Below are positions 50,009-60,008 of a stretch of DNA of 64,000 nt, piece by piece. Under the pieces are notes generated by a model that worked only from the letters and a program-made list of their open reading frames with translations, searched no databases and had not been told where the DNA came from. The DNA is from Cylindrotheca closterium (taxonomy: Eukaryota > Bacillariophyta > Bacillariophyceae > Bacillariales > Bacillariaceae): NCBI GenBank assembly GCA_933822405.4, contig CAKOGP040001914.1, positions 1 to 64,000 on the forward strand. The letters are read 5' to 3'. The translations under genes and the position numbers were made by a program. How positions within the stretch are numbered: the stretch's first letter is position 1; each line of letters begins with the position of its first letter.

Positions 50009-51838
50009 ATGGGAAAGAAGGAAAAGAAGGATCGCCTCAAGAAGCAACAAAAGCGTAAAGCCGAAATGGCTTTGGAAGAATCCGCCAAACGATTTGATGA
50101 TGATCACGAGGAAGAGCAAGCGGACACTCCTTTGAGTGACCCTGAAGAGGCTGATCAAGAAGAGGAAGTTGGTACTCCACCACCAAAAGAGAAAAAGCGG
50201 AAAATGTCCATCGATGGTTCCGAAAAGAAGGAGAAAAAGTCCAAGAAGAAAAAGAAGAAGAGTATTGACGGTGATGCAGATCAAGTTGAGAAGGAAATCC
50301 CTGCAGAGGCTGTTTCCTCCGTCAAGAAGGGATTCTTTTCCGACGACTCCTTTTCGGCACTTCCTTTGACCGAAGATACCCAAACTGCCTTGACCAACAT
50401 GGGCTACGAGAAGATGACAAAAATTCAAGCCAAATCCATTCCTCCTCTATTGAAGGGACAGGATTTGATTGGTGCCGCACAGACAGGATCCGGAAAAACC
50501 TTGGCCTTTTTGGTTCCCATTGTCGAAGTCTTGCGCAAAGCCAAATTTCACACCCGCAACGGAACCGGTGCCTTGATTTTGGCGCCAACTCGTGAACTGG
50601 CCATGCAAATTTACGGAGTCTGTAAGGAGCTAATGACTGAGAAGTCGACCATGACCTACGGTCTCATCATGGGTGGATCCAACCGAAAGACAGAAGCGGA
50701 GCGATTGCGCAAGGGAGTTAACATCATTATTGCCACTCCTGGCCGTTTGTTGGATCACTTGCAAAACTCTCCTGGGTTTGTAACTCGCAACCTTTTAGTC
50801 TTTTGTATGGACGAGGCTGATCGTATTTTGGAAATTGGTTTCGAAGATGATTTGAGAGCCATTGTCAAGATGCTTCCCAAGGAACGACAAACCATGCTCT
50901 TTTCGGCAACCCAAACAAAGCAAATCGAAGATTTGGCACGATTGTCCATCAACCCAAAGACGGCAATCTATGTTGAGGTCGAATCGGAGAATAAGGAAGC
51001 TACTGTCCAAAACTTGGAGCAAGGCTATGTCACCTGTCCTTCCGACAAACGATTCTTGTTGCTCTTTACATTCCTCAAGAAGAACAAAAACAAGAAGATC
51101 ATGGTGTTCTTGTCGTCTTGTAACTCGGTCAAGTTCCATGCTGAACTTCTAAATTACATTGATATTCCCGTCTTGGACATTCATGGCCGACAAAAGCAAG
51201 TCAAGCGTACCACCACCTTTTTTCAATTCCAAAAGGCCAAAACTGCTACGCTGTTGTGTACGGATGTGGCCGCCCGAGGTTTGGACATTCCTGAGGTAGA
51301 TTGGATCATTCAATTCGATCCTCCAGATGATCCAAGAGAATACATCCACCGAGTGGGACGAACGGCTCGTGGAGCCACTGGTTCGGGACGAGCCTTGATG
51401 TTTTTGACTCCCCAAGAAACTGGCTTTTTGCGATACTTGCAAGCCAAGGCCAAGGTCACCCTCAATGAATACGAATTCCCCACCTCCAAGATTGCCAATG
51501 TCCAATCCCAATTGCAATCCTTGATTGAAAAGAACTACTACTTGAACAAGGCTGCCCGAGAAGCTTACCGAAGCTATTTGCTTGCCTACGCCAGTCATTC
51601 CCAACGGGATATCTTTGATGTGCACGAGTTGGATTTGCAAGCCGTAGGCAGGGCCTTTGGATTCACCTCTCCTCCCCGCGTCGACTTGGCGTTTTCGGCC
51701 CGTGGCAACAAGAGGAATTCCAAGCAAATGTCCAACAAGAAGAACAAGCATCAAGGCGGCACCTCGGGGCACAACTTTAGCGCGTCAAATCCATTTGGGA
51801 AACGGGAGACTGGCGACAAGAGACAATTCACATATTAA
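50009..51838 (+). CDS. HAS1: DEAD-box RNA helicase HAS1/DDX18, ribosome biogenesis
   Basis: 609 residues from the ATG at 50009 (ACAATGGG context); an in-frame ATG at 49976 adds eleven residues that are less typical. The N-terminus is Lys/Glu-rich (about 1-105). The helicase core has the Q motif ([11 protein letters not shown]), motif I AQTGSGKT, Ia PTRELAM, Ib TPGRL, II DEAD, III SAT, V ARGLD and [10 protein letters not shown]. The C-terminal extension with [21 protein letters not shown] and VGRAFGF is the DUF4217-type tail of HAS1/DDX18. HAS1 acts in the nucleolus on pre-40S and pre-60S particles to free snoRNAs. BCD1 in the same window serves the same pathway, though they are not clustered tightly. 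Confidence 0.92.
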   Translation: MGKKEKKDRLKKQQKRKAEMALEESAKRFDDDHEEEQADTPLSDPEEADQEEEVGTPPPKEKKRKMSIDGSEKKEKKSKKKKKKSIDGDADQVEKEIPAEAVSSVKKGFFSDDSFSALPLTEDTQTALTNMGYEKMTKIQAKSIPPLLKGQDLIGAAQTGSGKTLAFLVPIVEVLRKAKFHTRNGTGALILAPTRELAMQIYGVCKELMTEKSTMTYGLIMGGSNRKTEAERLRKGVNIIIATPGRLLDHLQNSPGFVTRNLLVFCMDEADRILEIGFEDDLRAIVKMLPKERQTMLFSATQTKQIEDLARLSINPKTAIYVEVESENKEATVQNLEQGYVTCPSDKRFLLLFTFLKKNKNKKIMVFLSSCNSVKFHAELLNYIDIPVLDIHGRQKQVKRTTTFFQFQKAKTATLLCTDVAARGLDIPEVDWIIQFDPPDDPREYIHRVGRTARGATGSGRALMFLTPQETGFLRYLQAKAKVTLNEYEFPTSKIANVQSQLQSLIEKNYYLNKAAREAYRSYLLAYASHSQRDIFDVHELDLQAVGRAFGFTSPPRVDLAFSARGNKRNSKQMSNKKNKHQGGTSGHNFSASNPFGKRETGDKRQFTY

Positions 51839-51945
51839 CAATGAAATGAAATGAATATTTTTTAAAGATATTTTAAAGATACTGTAAACCGGCTAGTAGT
51901 GACAATAAGATTGAAGCCGAACAGTAGCATGACAATCTAATTACT

Positions 51946-53589
51946 TCAATAATAAGTCACGTTGCCACAAGGAGTCTTGGATGGAAAGCAACGTCGGCCA
52001 TGGTTGGTCGACGCAAATACTAGTCGAGTACCATAGCCCAGACGCATCATGGGATAGGGAACTAGCTTTTGATAATGCTCCAATATCCCTTCGTCAGTCG
52101 TGTCCTTGGGTGGTTTGTTCAAGCTAGTGGACCACCACATGGATCCCCCACATGGTTCTTTGGCACCGCGACAAAAGGGTTCCATTCGACCCACCCAGGC
52201 GCCTCCTCCATCGCAACAAGAGTAGTCCTCGTCTAGTATCGTTACATTGGAAAAGGGCTGCACATGTCCTGGTAAGTAGTGCCCCTCATTGACAAAAGAT
52301 GCATAATGTTGTTTTTTGGTGGTAGCGGTGGCGCTAGTATTCGCCATTATGGGAAAGTCCAATTCGTGTGGCAATGGCTGGAGTCGATGGGGGAAAAAGG
52401 ACATGCCGCTGTCCAATCCATCCTTCATCATTGGCAATAGCCATGACTTGGTATGAAGCAAAGTGTCGGGCTCCGTCAGATCGACATATTTCCAATCAGT
52501 TCCACTCGATCCGAGCCATTGTTCTTGTTCTTCTGCCACCATTTGTCCCGACAAGGCCAATTGCATACCGTGTACCGATCCCCGAGGAATATTCAATTCG
52601 ACCCATTTGGTAGTGGTCCAGGATCGATTCGTCATTTGGACATAGGTCAATTCCGTCATTCCAATGTTTGCTGCAGTGGAATTCAAGGCAGCCGTGTGGC
52701 GATGGACCTTGTTGTGCAACAATTGAAAGGCTTGACGAACATAGTCTTCGTCGTCATCCTCCATGCCCGTCACTACCACTCGTCCAAATCCCACCTTGTA
52801 AATGGACGAAATGGTAGCCGCGAGCGATAAGGACGTTAGATATTCGGCTCGTCCTGGTGCCTTGCCATGATACGGTGCAAAGGCGATCATGGCAATGGTC
52901 TCGTGCAGCGGACTCCTCTTGGATGTTGCTGCATCCGTAACAGCGCGGTGCCAATAAGACTCCAATCTCTGCAGAGTGTGCTGAAACAAGGAACCATCCG
53001 GATCGTCCAATATATGAAGGACCTTCCACCATTTGGACAAGTGTTCCACCAGGAAGTGAGTCCAATCGACAAACATTTTGGAAGACGCACGAGGATTTCG
53101 TTTGCCAATGGCTTCAAAGCAGGCATCTTCCACAATTCCAATTCTGTCCAATTGCATATCCAAAAAGTTTTTCCTTGGCAATAACCAAGAATCCGAAAAG
53201 TAATCGTGCAATGCAAGTTCCTTGTGATGAATCAAGTGCAATTGATTGCTGGCACTCCTGGAGGACTTGTCATTTTGCAATGGCTTGGGTGGAGCACGAG
53301 CCTGGTGCAATTTGGACATTGGTTTGCGAGGGGGGACTTTCATGTCTCGTTTCGTCGTGACATTTGTTGGTAAAGGCGGATCAATAGTATAATAAGAACT
53401 CGCCCATTGCTTCAAATCTCGTGTGGACGACATCAAACCTCCAATGGCCAGAAATCCCAGAAATGCCATGCACAGTACGCATCGACCATTGGTCAAAGAA
53501 TAGACCTTTGATGATTCCGTCGTTGTTGTTGTTGCTGTTGCTGTTGCTGCTCTTTTATCGTCATCACTATTATTTGATCGGATAACCAT
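51946..53589 (-). CDS. type II membrane protein of unknown function
   Basis: 547 residues: a short cytoplasmic Thr/Ala-rich start, one membrane anchor at about residues 36-54 (RCVLCMAFLGFLAIGGL), a basic stem, and a large lumenal domain. Motif-like parts include APYHGKAPGRAEYLTSLSLAATISSIYKVGFGRVVV followed by TGMEDDDEDYV, which has a Rossmann-like strand-acidic-loop look, and a Cys-rich end (DYSCCDGGGAW ... EPCGGSMWW). A Golgi glycosyltransferase is a possibility from topology, but I do not recognise the family. The gene is divergent from the P4H-like gene at 53918 (328 bases between starts) and convergent with HAS1. Confidence 0.75.
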   Translation of the reverse strand: MVIRSNNSDDDKRAATATATTTTTESSKVYSLTNGRCVLCMAFLGFLAIGGLMSSTRDLKQWASSYYTIDPPLPTNVTTKRDMKVPPRKPMSKLHQARAPPKPLQNDKSSRSASNQLHLIHHKELALHDYFSDSWLLPRKNFLDMQLDRIGIVEDACFEAIGKRNPRASSKMFVDWTHFLVEHLSKWWKVLHILDDPDGSLFQHTLQRLESYWHRAVTDAATSKRSPLHETIAMIAFAPYHGKAPGRAEYLTSLSLAATISSIYKVGFGRVVVTGMEDDDEDYVRQAFQLLHNKVHRHTAALNSTAANIGMTELTYVQMTNRSWTTTKWVELNIPRGSVHGMQLALSGQMVAEEQEQWLGSSGTDWKYVDLTEPDTLLHTKSWLLPMMKDGLDSGMSFFPHRLQPLPHELDFPIMANTSATATTKKQHYASFVNEGHYLPGHVQPFSNVTILDEDYSCCDGGGAWVGRMEPFCRGAKEPCGGSMWWSTSLNKPPKDTTDEGILEHYQKLVPYPMMRLGYGTRLVFASTNHGRRCFPSKTPCGNVTYY

Positions 53590-53917
53590 AGTGTCATTGT
53601 TGTTTATGTTGCTGAGTAGTGATATCCATGGACGGGCGTTTGATGGATATGTTTGTTTGAATATATTACACTAGGTACGGTAAACAAGCATCGCAATATA
53701 TAGCTGCAATGCTATCCTTCTTTCTCCTTTCTCTTTTCTCCATATGTCGCGAAAAGTCTACTGTCTGTTCATCGTCCGACTTCAAAAGAGAGAGACGATG
53801 AAAAACGCATCGGCGATGCGATAATGATTCTTGATTCGATAAAGATTCATCATGGATTCATTCCCTCATTCTCCAGACTCTTTATCCACATTGAGAAACA
53901 AAATACAGTAAATCATC

Positions 53918-55507
53918 ATGGCTCCTTACGGTTATGCTGGTGAAGAATTCCTTTCGGTTGAGCTTCCCAACTATGAAATGGATCGACTGCTCTTGATGAC
54001 CAAGCTGGTCGTTGGCTTTGTGGCATGGCTCGTGGTGATTCCCGTCATGTTGGCATCACCACCAGCAGCAGCACCACCACAGAATGCCGAGGAAAAGAAG
54101 CAAGGGACGGCAAATAGAGCCACCACGACCACGAAGAATGGGGCCACAACGAGAACGAAAACCATCAAAATTGTGGAAACCACGACGAAAAAGAAAAAGA
54201 AGGAAATGAATGGCAAATCGAAAAAGGCAAACGTAGCACCAGAACATTCAGTCAAGAAAGCAAACAAAGAAGAATCAGAGGAACCAACAGTCAAACAAGT
54301 CAGTGAATTGGCCAATATGCTTTGCATCCTTGGATTCATGGTTACTTTCTTGTACATGATTATCGTGACCTCTCCTGATAATAGGTATACTACAAGAGGT
54401 GTCTTTGAGGCTCCTTTGTTCACCAGAGAAGAATGTGACCATCTAGTAGACATGGCGGAAACAGTCGCCCAACGCAACTACGAAGCTGCTGCTGCTTCGG
54501 AGGCAAACGCTACTATCAAGGATCGAGATCTGTTAGTGATGGAACCTGTTGGATGGCAAAAGAAGCGCCACGAGGTCCATTCTACGACCGACCTGAATGT
54601 CATTACCGACCCCTTTTCCAAATCAGATCGTCAATGGATCAAGGAGAAGTTAAATGCCCGGCTCGCACCCACCATTGAACGATTGTATGGAGTGCCACAA
54701 GGATCCATTCGGGCCAATGATATCTTTGTCATTCGATATGATGGGAATCGACAAGCTTCCTTGAATCCGCATACGGACGATGGAGATGTTACCTTTAGTG
54801 CTCTGTTGAGTGATGGCTTCACCGGAGGGGGTACCAATTACTATGATCGGCGCAATCAATATTATCACACGGGCAATACACCGTACCAACCGCAACCCGA
54901 CGAAGTCTTTGCTCATGTGTTGCCCCAAATTGGTCAAATGACACTCTTTCGTAGTCCCATATTGCATGAGGGTGTCCAAGTGAAAAAGGGACGCCGGTAT
55001 TTACTGATCGGCTTTTTGAGTGTAGACAATGTGGATCCATGGAGTGAGGATAACAAGTCCACTGGATTGTCATGGTTTGCCTCATGGTTTTCACTCAATT
55101 GGGCATCGGTTCGATTCAAGACGGGGTATTCAGCGGCTATTACTACACATAACACGCTCAAGGCAAACCAAGATGATTGGATGACTGCAGATGAACAAAA
55201 GGGGGATTGGATGAGTGAATCCACTTATATTCGTGGATTGTTCATTCAATTCCACAGTCATTTGACAATGTTGGCAGATTTCTGGAACGCACACTTTTTT
55301 CAACAAATCATTCCGGCCGATCAAACCAAACCATACTTGGAAAAGATGGACGAAGCGTATTCTGCACGCTCACACAAACGGCCAAGCCACCAATTGCCGT
55401 CGTGGTTCAGTGGACAACAAGTCGATTTGAACATTGATGGATCCTTTCATTCGGAATGGTCGACGCGAAAGAAGAACAGTGAAAAGTTTGATCGAGAAGA
55501 GATATAG
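53918..55507 (+). CDS. prolyl 4-hydroxylase-like 2OG-Fe(II) oxygenase (copy 1), membrane-anchored
   Basis: 529 residues. Two hydrophobic segments (about 26-46 and 130-152) flank a Lys/Thr-rich stretch; the catalytic part follows. It starts FTREECDHLVDMAE, the P4H alpha-type entry, and has the iron site HTDDGD (His285, Asp287) and LHEG (His350). The 2-oxoglutarate residue is probably the basic one in VKKGRRYLLIGFL. Such enzymes hydroxylate proline in secreted proteins, and in algae often cell-wall or extracellular glycoproteins. A closely related gene lies inverted at 62449. The gene has no introns. Confidence 0.85.
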   Translation: MAPYGYAGEEFLSVELPNYEMDRLLLMTKLVVGFVAWLVVIPVMLASPPAAAPPQNAEEKKQGTANRATTTTKNGATTRTKTIKIVETTTKKKKKEMNGKSKKANVAPEHSVKKANKEESEEPTVKQVSELANMLCILGFMVTFLYMIIVTSPDNRYTTRGVFEAPLFTREECDHLVDMAETVAQRNYEAAAASEANATIKDRDLLVMEPVGWQKKRHEVHSTTDLNVITDPFSKSDRQWIKEKLNARLAPTIERLYGVPQGSIRANDIFVIRYDGNRQASLNPHTDDGDVTFSALLSDGFTGGGTNYYDRRNQYYHTGNTPYQPQPDEVFAHVLPQIGQMTLFRSPILHEGVQVKKGRRYLLIGFLSVDNVDPWSEDNKSTGLSWFASWFSLNWASVRFKTGYSAAITTHNTLKANQDDWMTADEQKGDWMSESTYIRGLFIQFHSHLTMLADFWNAHFFQQIIPADQTKPYLEKMDEAYSARSHKRPSHQLPSWFSGQQVDLNIDGSFHSEWSTRKKNSEKFDREEI

Positions 55508-56111
55508 ATTCATTTTCATTCTGTAGCTAGTGTACTAGGGTGAAGTGCAGCATATATACTGTATAATATTGATAATAATACTAAATCTGAATACTGTACC
55601 TATCTACAGTAGATAATTACAATACCTGGTATTATATTATACCAGAACGCATCTTAGTTGAGTCAGATCCTATTGAAGCTATGTCAGTACACTCACGCGT
55701 ACCTCTCTTTCCGTATCCACCATCTGTCTCGTTGGTCACGGTCATGGTTTTCCTCCACGCAGGATTTATCAAAATGTCCAAGCAGGATACCGGCCGCAGT
55801 ATGCCAGCCTGTGTGTCCAATCCAATATAATCAATCGATCCCCACCCCGAAATTGAAGTGTAACGGCATCATACCGTATGTACTGTAAGAAGGAGGCTTG
55901 AATCAATCCAGCAGCATATCTGTCGACTACAGTACCAAGGGCTGTTTCGTCCATCCACCCATCTATCTATCTATCTTTCTTTCTTTCTTTACACCACACA
56001 TAACAGTGATACATTGCCGAACCTGCACCTATGAAGATTGATTCGTCTTTCCTGTAAAAACAAACAAACAAACAAACAAAAACAAACAAACAAACAAACA
56101 AACAAAAAAAC
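55508..56111. other. intergenic region with two microsatellites
   Basis: (ATCT)n then (TTTC)n at about 55961-55990, and (CAAA)n at 56056-56110, the latter ending at the start codon of the next gene. No other gene is seen. Confidence 0.7.
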
Positions 56112-59100
56112 ATGCTGCTCACGGAACTCTTGAGCCAAAATGCGGAAGGCAAAAAGAAGAAGAAGGACGACAGCTCCTCCTCCTCCTCTTCATCAAGTAG
56201 CAGTTCCGGCAGTTCTTCAAGTTCCTCATCTTCCTCATCAAGCAGCAACAGCAGCTCCTCTTCGAGTAATTCTTCCAATTCCTCCGATGGCGACAAACGA
56301 AAAGTATGGTTCCCCGAAACCATCGTTTCCAAGGTTTGGGAATACGAAAGGCCGGACAATGCCCTCTTGCCCGAATTGTTTTACTCCAAAGTAGAAATCA
56401 AAGAGTTCCAAGCCAAAGCCGCCACCAAGGCCCAAAAGGATTATGACAAACAAATGAAAAAACAGATTCAGGATATGCTGAAATTGGCCATGAAGGACCA
56501 GCTTGACGAAGCTCGTGCAAATGGGGCCACGGAAGAAGAGATTGAGGATATGCTTCCGCAAACACCAGAAGCCATGTTGGCCGTTTTGGGAAATGTACCA
56601 GAGTTTGCGGCCATGGCACCACCGGGAACGGTACCTCCGCCACAAGCAGCAGCTTCGTCACCTGCGGCCGATGATAAAAAGGACAAGAAAACAAACAAAC
56701 GAGAATCCATGACGGACGATGACATCTTGGGACTCTTTACGGAGGGCGACGATGATAATGGCCAAAAGGAAGAGGAGCCACCCAGTCCTTCCAGAAGGTC
56801 CAGCAAAAAGAAGAATAAGAAAGACAAGAAGAACAGTAAGGAAGAAGCAGTTTCTACTCCCGACACTACGACTTCCAAGTCATCGTCGTCTAGCAAGAAG
56901 AATAAGAAAAAGGACAAGAAAAAGTCCGACGACACTGACGAACCTCCACCGCCTCCCCCACCGCCACCCCCAGACGAAGACGAGAACCGAACGATAGCCG
57001 ATGTCGGCATGGGTATTTTTGAAAATGCTCAAGCGCGACAGAACTACAGCAAAGATCTCAATGAGTCCGATCATTCTTTACTGAATGAGGTTCTGGGGAC
57101 CTCGTTTTCGGAAGGAGTCGAGTTTGATGATTTGTTGCCGGCTGGGGGCAAACCTGGACTACTCGAACGTAGAAATTCGGCCGAGAGTTTGGATACCTTG
57201 GACGAACTCAGTGATGCAGACGACTTTGATTTGGGCGATACCTTCAAGCATCTAGAGGGTGTCCAAGATACCCGTAAGTCCTGGGACATTTTGGTGGCAC
57301 GATCAGTCGGTTTGAATCCAAACAGTGTCGGCGATGAGCTGGACGGAATATCCGATCACCAAAAGAAAAAGAAAAGCGAGGCAAAGGAGAAAGAGAAGAC
57401 AGAAAAGTCGAGATCTAGCTCTAGCAGTGTCACGTCGAGTAGGAAAAGGTCGAGCAAAAACAAGAAAAGCGAAGATGCAAAGAAAGACAAGAAGTCTTCT
57501 AGCAAAAAGAAAGATGTCGATGACAACGCGTCAGTAGATTCCGAAAAGTCGGGAAAGTCGTCCAGATCCAACAGGTCCAGCAAAACTCCAAAAGGATTAA
57601 CTAGGAAGCAATCCAAAGTGAAAAAAGATGACGACTCATCGGCCAGAAAGAGTAAACGGACTTCCTCGAACAAAGATAGCACAGATGACGAATCATCCGC
57701 ACGAAAGATGAAGCGGAGTGCATCCAGCAAAGATAACAAAGACGACGACTCATCCGCTCGAAAGAGTAAACGGAGTTCCGAGAACAAAGACAACAAAGAT
57801 GATGACTCATCGGCCCGAAAGTTGAAGCGGAGTTCCTCGAAGAAGAAAAATGGCGACGAACCATCGCCCCGAGCGCCCAAGAAAAGCACCAGTGGAAAGT
57901 TGGACAAGATGGAACCGTTAAAAGAGGATCAGGAACTTCCTGACGACGACATGGAGCGAAAGCCACTTACCCGAAAGAAAAGCAAGGGCTCTTTGAAAGG
58001 AGCCACTAGAGAAAGAGAAAAGCCGAAAAAGAATAATAAGAAGCCGGCTAAAAGGGAATCGCTTGCTTTGTTCCGAGAGAGTGTGACCATTGTCGACATG
58101 AAGCTCGATGATGATTTCTATGGTGGCATTCTGCAAGGTGTCCAAGAAATCTGCCAATCGAAGTTTGGATACAAACCGGAAGATGTGGAAGACTTCAAGG
58201 GCATTTGTGCTGATTATTACAAGGAATGGGAATCAAAAGAGGAGGAGGAGAGAAATATTTTGGAGCTTACGATGAACGATGGTAGCAAGGATGAAGTAGA
58301 AAAAGCAAAAGGTCGGGTCAAGGCATGTCGAAAAGCATTGTCAAAGCTTCGAAAGAAGGCAATTGAAAGGGCAGAGGAACTATCCAGTATAGTGCCAATA
58401 GAAGCCATGGTAGAGGAAGAAGACCTGCTTGTAGAAGGAGCTATCATTGCCGCAGCGACGCCAGAAGCTCTTGCGGAATTCACCAGCGTCAGCAAGGAGA
58501 ACGAATCGTTAATGCACGACCTCTTTGAAGATTCCAAATTGATGAGGGAAATGCTAATAAATGGTGGAGCATCCAACAATGATTACGGGAATGCTATCAA
58601 GATATATTCTGATTGCTTTGCAAGTAGTGATGAATCTTATGCAAAGCATGCGAGAGTAATTGCGAAAATCGCCCTTGCTTGTGCTCTCGAATTCGCTTCG
58701 CCAATCAAGGAGTTTGACAGTTCCAAAGAGATTGACCCTGTTGCTCGCTTCAAACAGTTTGCCAAGGCACATTGCAATGGCGACTTGGATCCTGCCTTTC
58801 CAAACCTATCCGTATGGGAAATGAGGCATGTTGTGAGCTGTATTGCACCGGACAAACAAATGGAATGGTGTCGGAAAATGGTTTTCAATTATGCCCCGCA
58901 CTTGACGTGCATCACAGACCCAAAGCTGAAGTATACTTATATCTTGGATTCGGATGTTCGAATGAGACAGCCAGTCTGGACTGGTAGCCCAAAGACGTTC
59001 CAAATGATCTTGGCAGGGGGTGGAAATACATCGCTGAAGTCTTTGTTTGGAAGGTTCATTCTGCAATCTTTCGGCATTCCAGTATGGGGATGCAGATGTG

Positions 59101-59897
59101 GAACAGAAGAAGGGTTCACAAGATGGACGGCTGACGGATGGATAGCACAGAATGGTGCCGAGTGGAAGACCGCGGAATGGAATGGTCGCAGTGGAAATGA
59201 ATTTAAAGCCGAACTGGAAGCGAGAAGCCTGTTATCCAACAGTGACTATCTGAAGAAGGTAGTTCTTCGGAGGTGTCTTGCGGACATTCTCGAACCACCT
59301 TCAAAATTCATTCCAGAGGTGGAGTTACATACTTTGCATCCAGAGCGATGTCTTCGATCTCTGTCTCTGCTGATAGGAGAGTGCGAACTTTCGAAGGTGG
59401 ATTCCTCGTCAATATCCTTTGTCCGGGAGGGAAAGCGATTGGTTGAGAATAAATGTGAGACATATCTGGACGCATACCAACTGGACGAACCAGATGTTCC
59501 AAGCAGCATTGATAAGGATACAGGTGTCGTGACGATTCCAGCAAGTCAAAACACTCAATTTGCGGGAAACATCATCGAGATCGAAAGCTTTGAGGGCGGA
59601 AAGCAACTAAACTTTATGGCCGACGGTGGAGCAGAATACAAAATCCCAGATGACGCACCAGACCAGAAGTACCTCTTCCAGTGTGATGTATGCACTGTTT
59701 CGGATCAGCAATCCAGTTTGTTTGTCCAAGCGGATTCAGGAGGAGCAATCGAAATTGAGATTCCGTACACTCTTGGAGAGTGGAAAAGAAGTGACGCCGT
59801 AGAGATTGCTCTGAAGGGAGGCGAGTCGATACGGCTAGCACGCCCTCTGAACAGCCTAGGTCTGGCAATACGGAGACTAGTACTAACACCAAAATAG
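56112..59897 (+). CDS. large Ser/Lys-rich protein with transglutaminase-like core and C-terminal beta-sandwich (CBM-like) domain
   Basis: 1261 residues. Poly-Ser at about 18-60; acidic/basic low-complexity to about 655, with KSSSSSKKNKKK, a Pro run (about 283-291) and four RKSKRSS-type repeats (about 512-585). The folded part starts near 660. At about 940-1010 YILDSDVRMRQPVW, AGGGNTSLKSLFGRF and FGIPVWGCRCGTEEGFTRW follow the pattern of bacterial and algal transglutaminase-like proteins (GG-x-C-G-x-x-A-x-FGR, WG-x-x-x-P-GHA), but the Cys and His positions look changed to Asn/Ser and Thr/Glu. The last 120 residues (SFEGGKQLNF, IPYTLGEWKRSDAVEIALKGGESIRLARP) look like the beta-sandwich found after that domain. 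Probably non-catalytic; role unknown. The ATG abuts a CAAA repeat. Confidence 0.75.
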   Translation: MLLTELLSQNAEGKKKKKDDSSSSSSSSSSSSGSSSSSSSSSSSSNSSSSSSNSSNSSDGDKRKVWFPETIVSKVWEYERPDNALLPELFYSKVEIKEFQAKAATKAQKDYDKQMKKQIQDMLKLAMKDQLDEARANGATEEEIEDMLPQTPEAMLAVLGNVPEFAAMAPPGTVPPPQAAASSPAADDKKDKKTNKRESMTDDDILGLFTEGDDDNGQKEEEPPSPSRRSSKKKNKKDKKNSKEEAVSTPDTTTSKSSSSSKKNKKKDKKKSDDTDEPPPPPPPPPPDEDENRTIADVGMGIFENAQARQNYSKDLNESDHSLLNEVLGTSFSEGVEFDDLLPAGGKPGLLERRNSAESLDTLDELSDADDFDLGDTFKHLEGVQDTRKSWDILVARSVGLNPNSVGDELDGISDHQKKKKSEAKEKEKTEKSRSSSSSVTSSRKRSSKNKKSEDAKKDKKSSSKKKDVDDNASVDSEKSGKSSRSNRSSKTPKGLTRKQSKVKKDDDSSARKSKRTSSNKDSTDDESSARKMKRSASSKDNKDDDSSARKSKRSSENKDNKDDDSSARKLKRSSSKKKNGDEPSPRAPKKSTSGKLDKMEPLKEDQELPDDDMERKPLTRKKSKGSLKGATREREKPKKNNKKPAKRESLALFRESVTIVDMKLDDDFYGGILQGVQEICQSKFGYKPEDVEDFKGICADYYKEWESKEEEERNILELTMNDGSKDEVEKAKGRVKACRKALSKLRKKAIERAEELSSIVPIEAMVEEEDLLVEGAIIAAATPEALAEFTSVSKENESLMHDLFEDSKLMREMLINGGASNNDYGNAIKIYSDCFASSDESYAKHARVIAKIALACALEFASPIKEFDSSKEIDPVARFKQFAKAHCNGDLDPAFPNLSVWEMRHVVSCIAPDKQMEWCRKMVFNYAPHLTCITDPKLKYTYILDSDVRMRQPVWTGSPKTFQMILAGGGNTSLKSLFGRFILQSFGIPVWGCRCGTEEGFTRWTADGWIAQNGAEWKTAEWNGRSGNEFKAELEARSLLSNSDYLKKVVLRRCLADILEPPSKFIPEVELHTLHPERCLRSLSLLIGECELSKVDSSSISFVREGKRLVENKCETYLDAYQLDEPDVPSSIDKDTGVVTIPASQNTQFAGNIIEIESFEGGKQLNFMADGGAEYKIPDDAPDQKYLFQCDVCTVSDQQSSLFVQADSGGAIEIEIPYTLGEWKRSDAVEIALKGGESIRLARPLNSLGLAIRRLVLTPK

Positions 59898-60008
59898 ACA
59901 TGACACATATTGCTTTCACCGCGCGATTTTCGTGCGATTTTCCGCTTGCCAGTAAAAATCTTTCAAAAATAGAACATCTTAACACATATTATATTACAAA
60001 CCGTTGCC

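Noticed and set aside
55961..56110. CRISPR-like or satellite array
   Set aside because: Simple CTTT and CAAA microsatellites with no spacers; the genome is eukaryotic.
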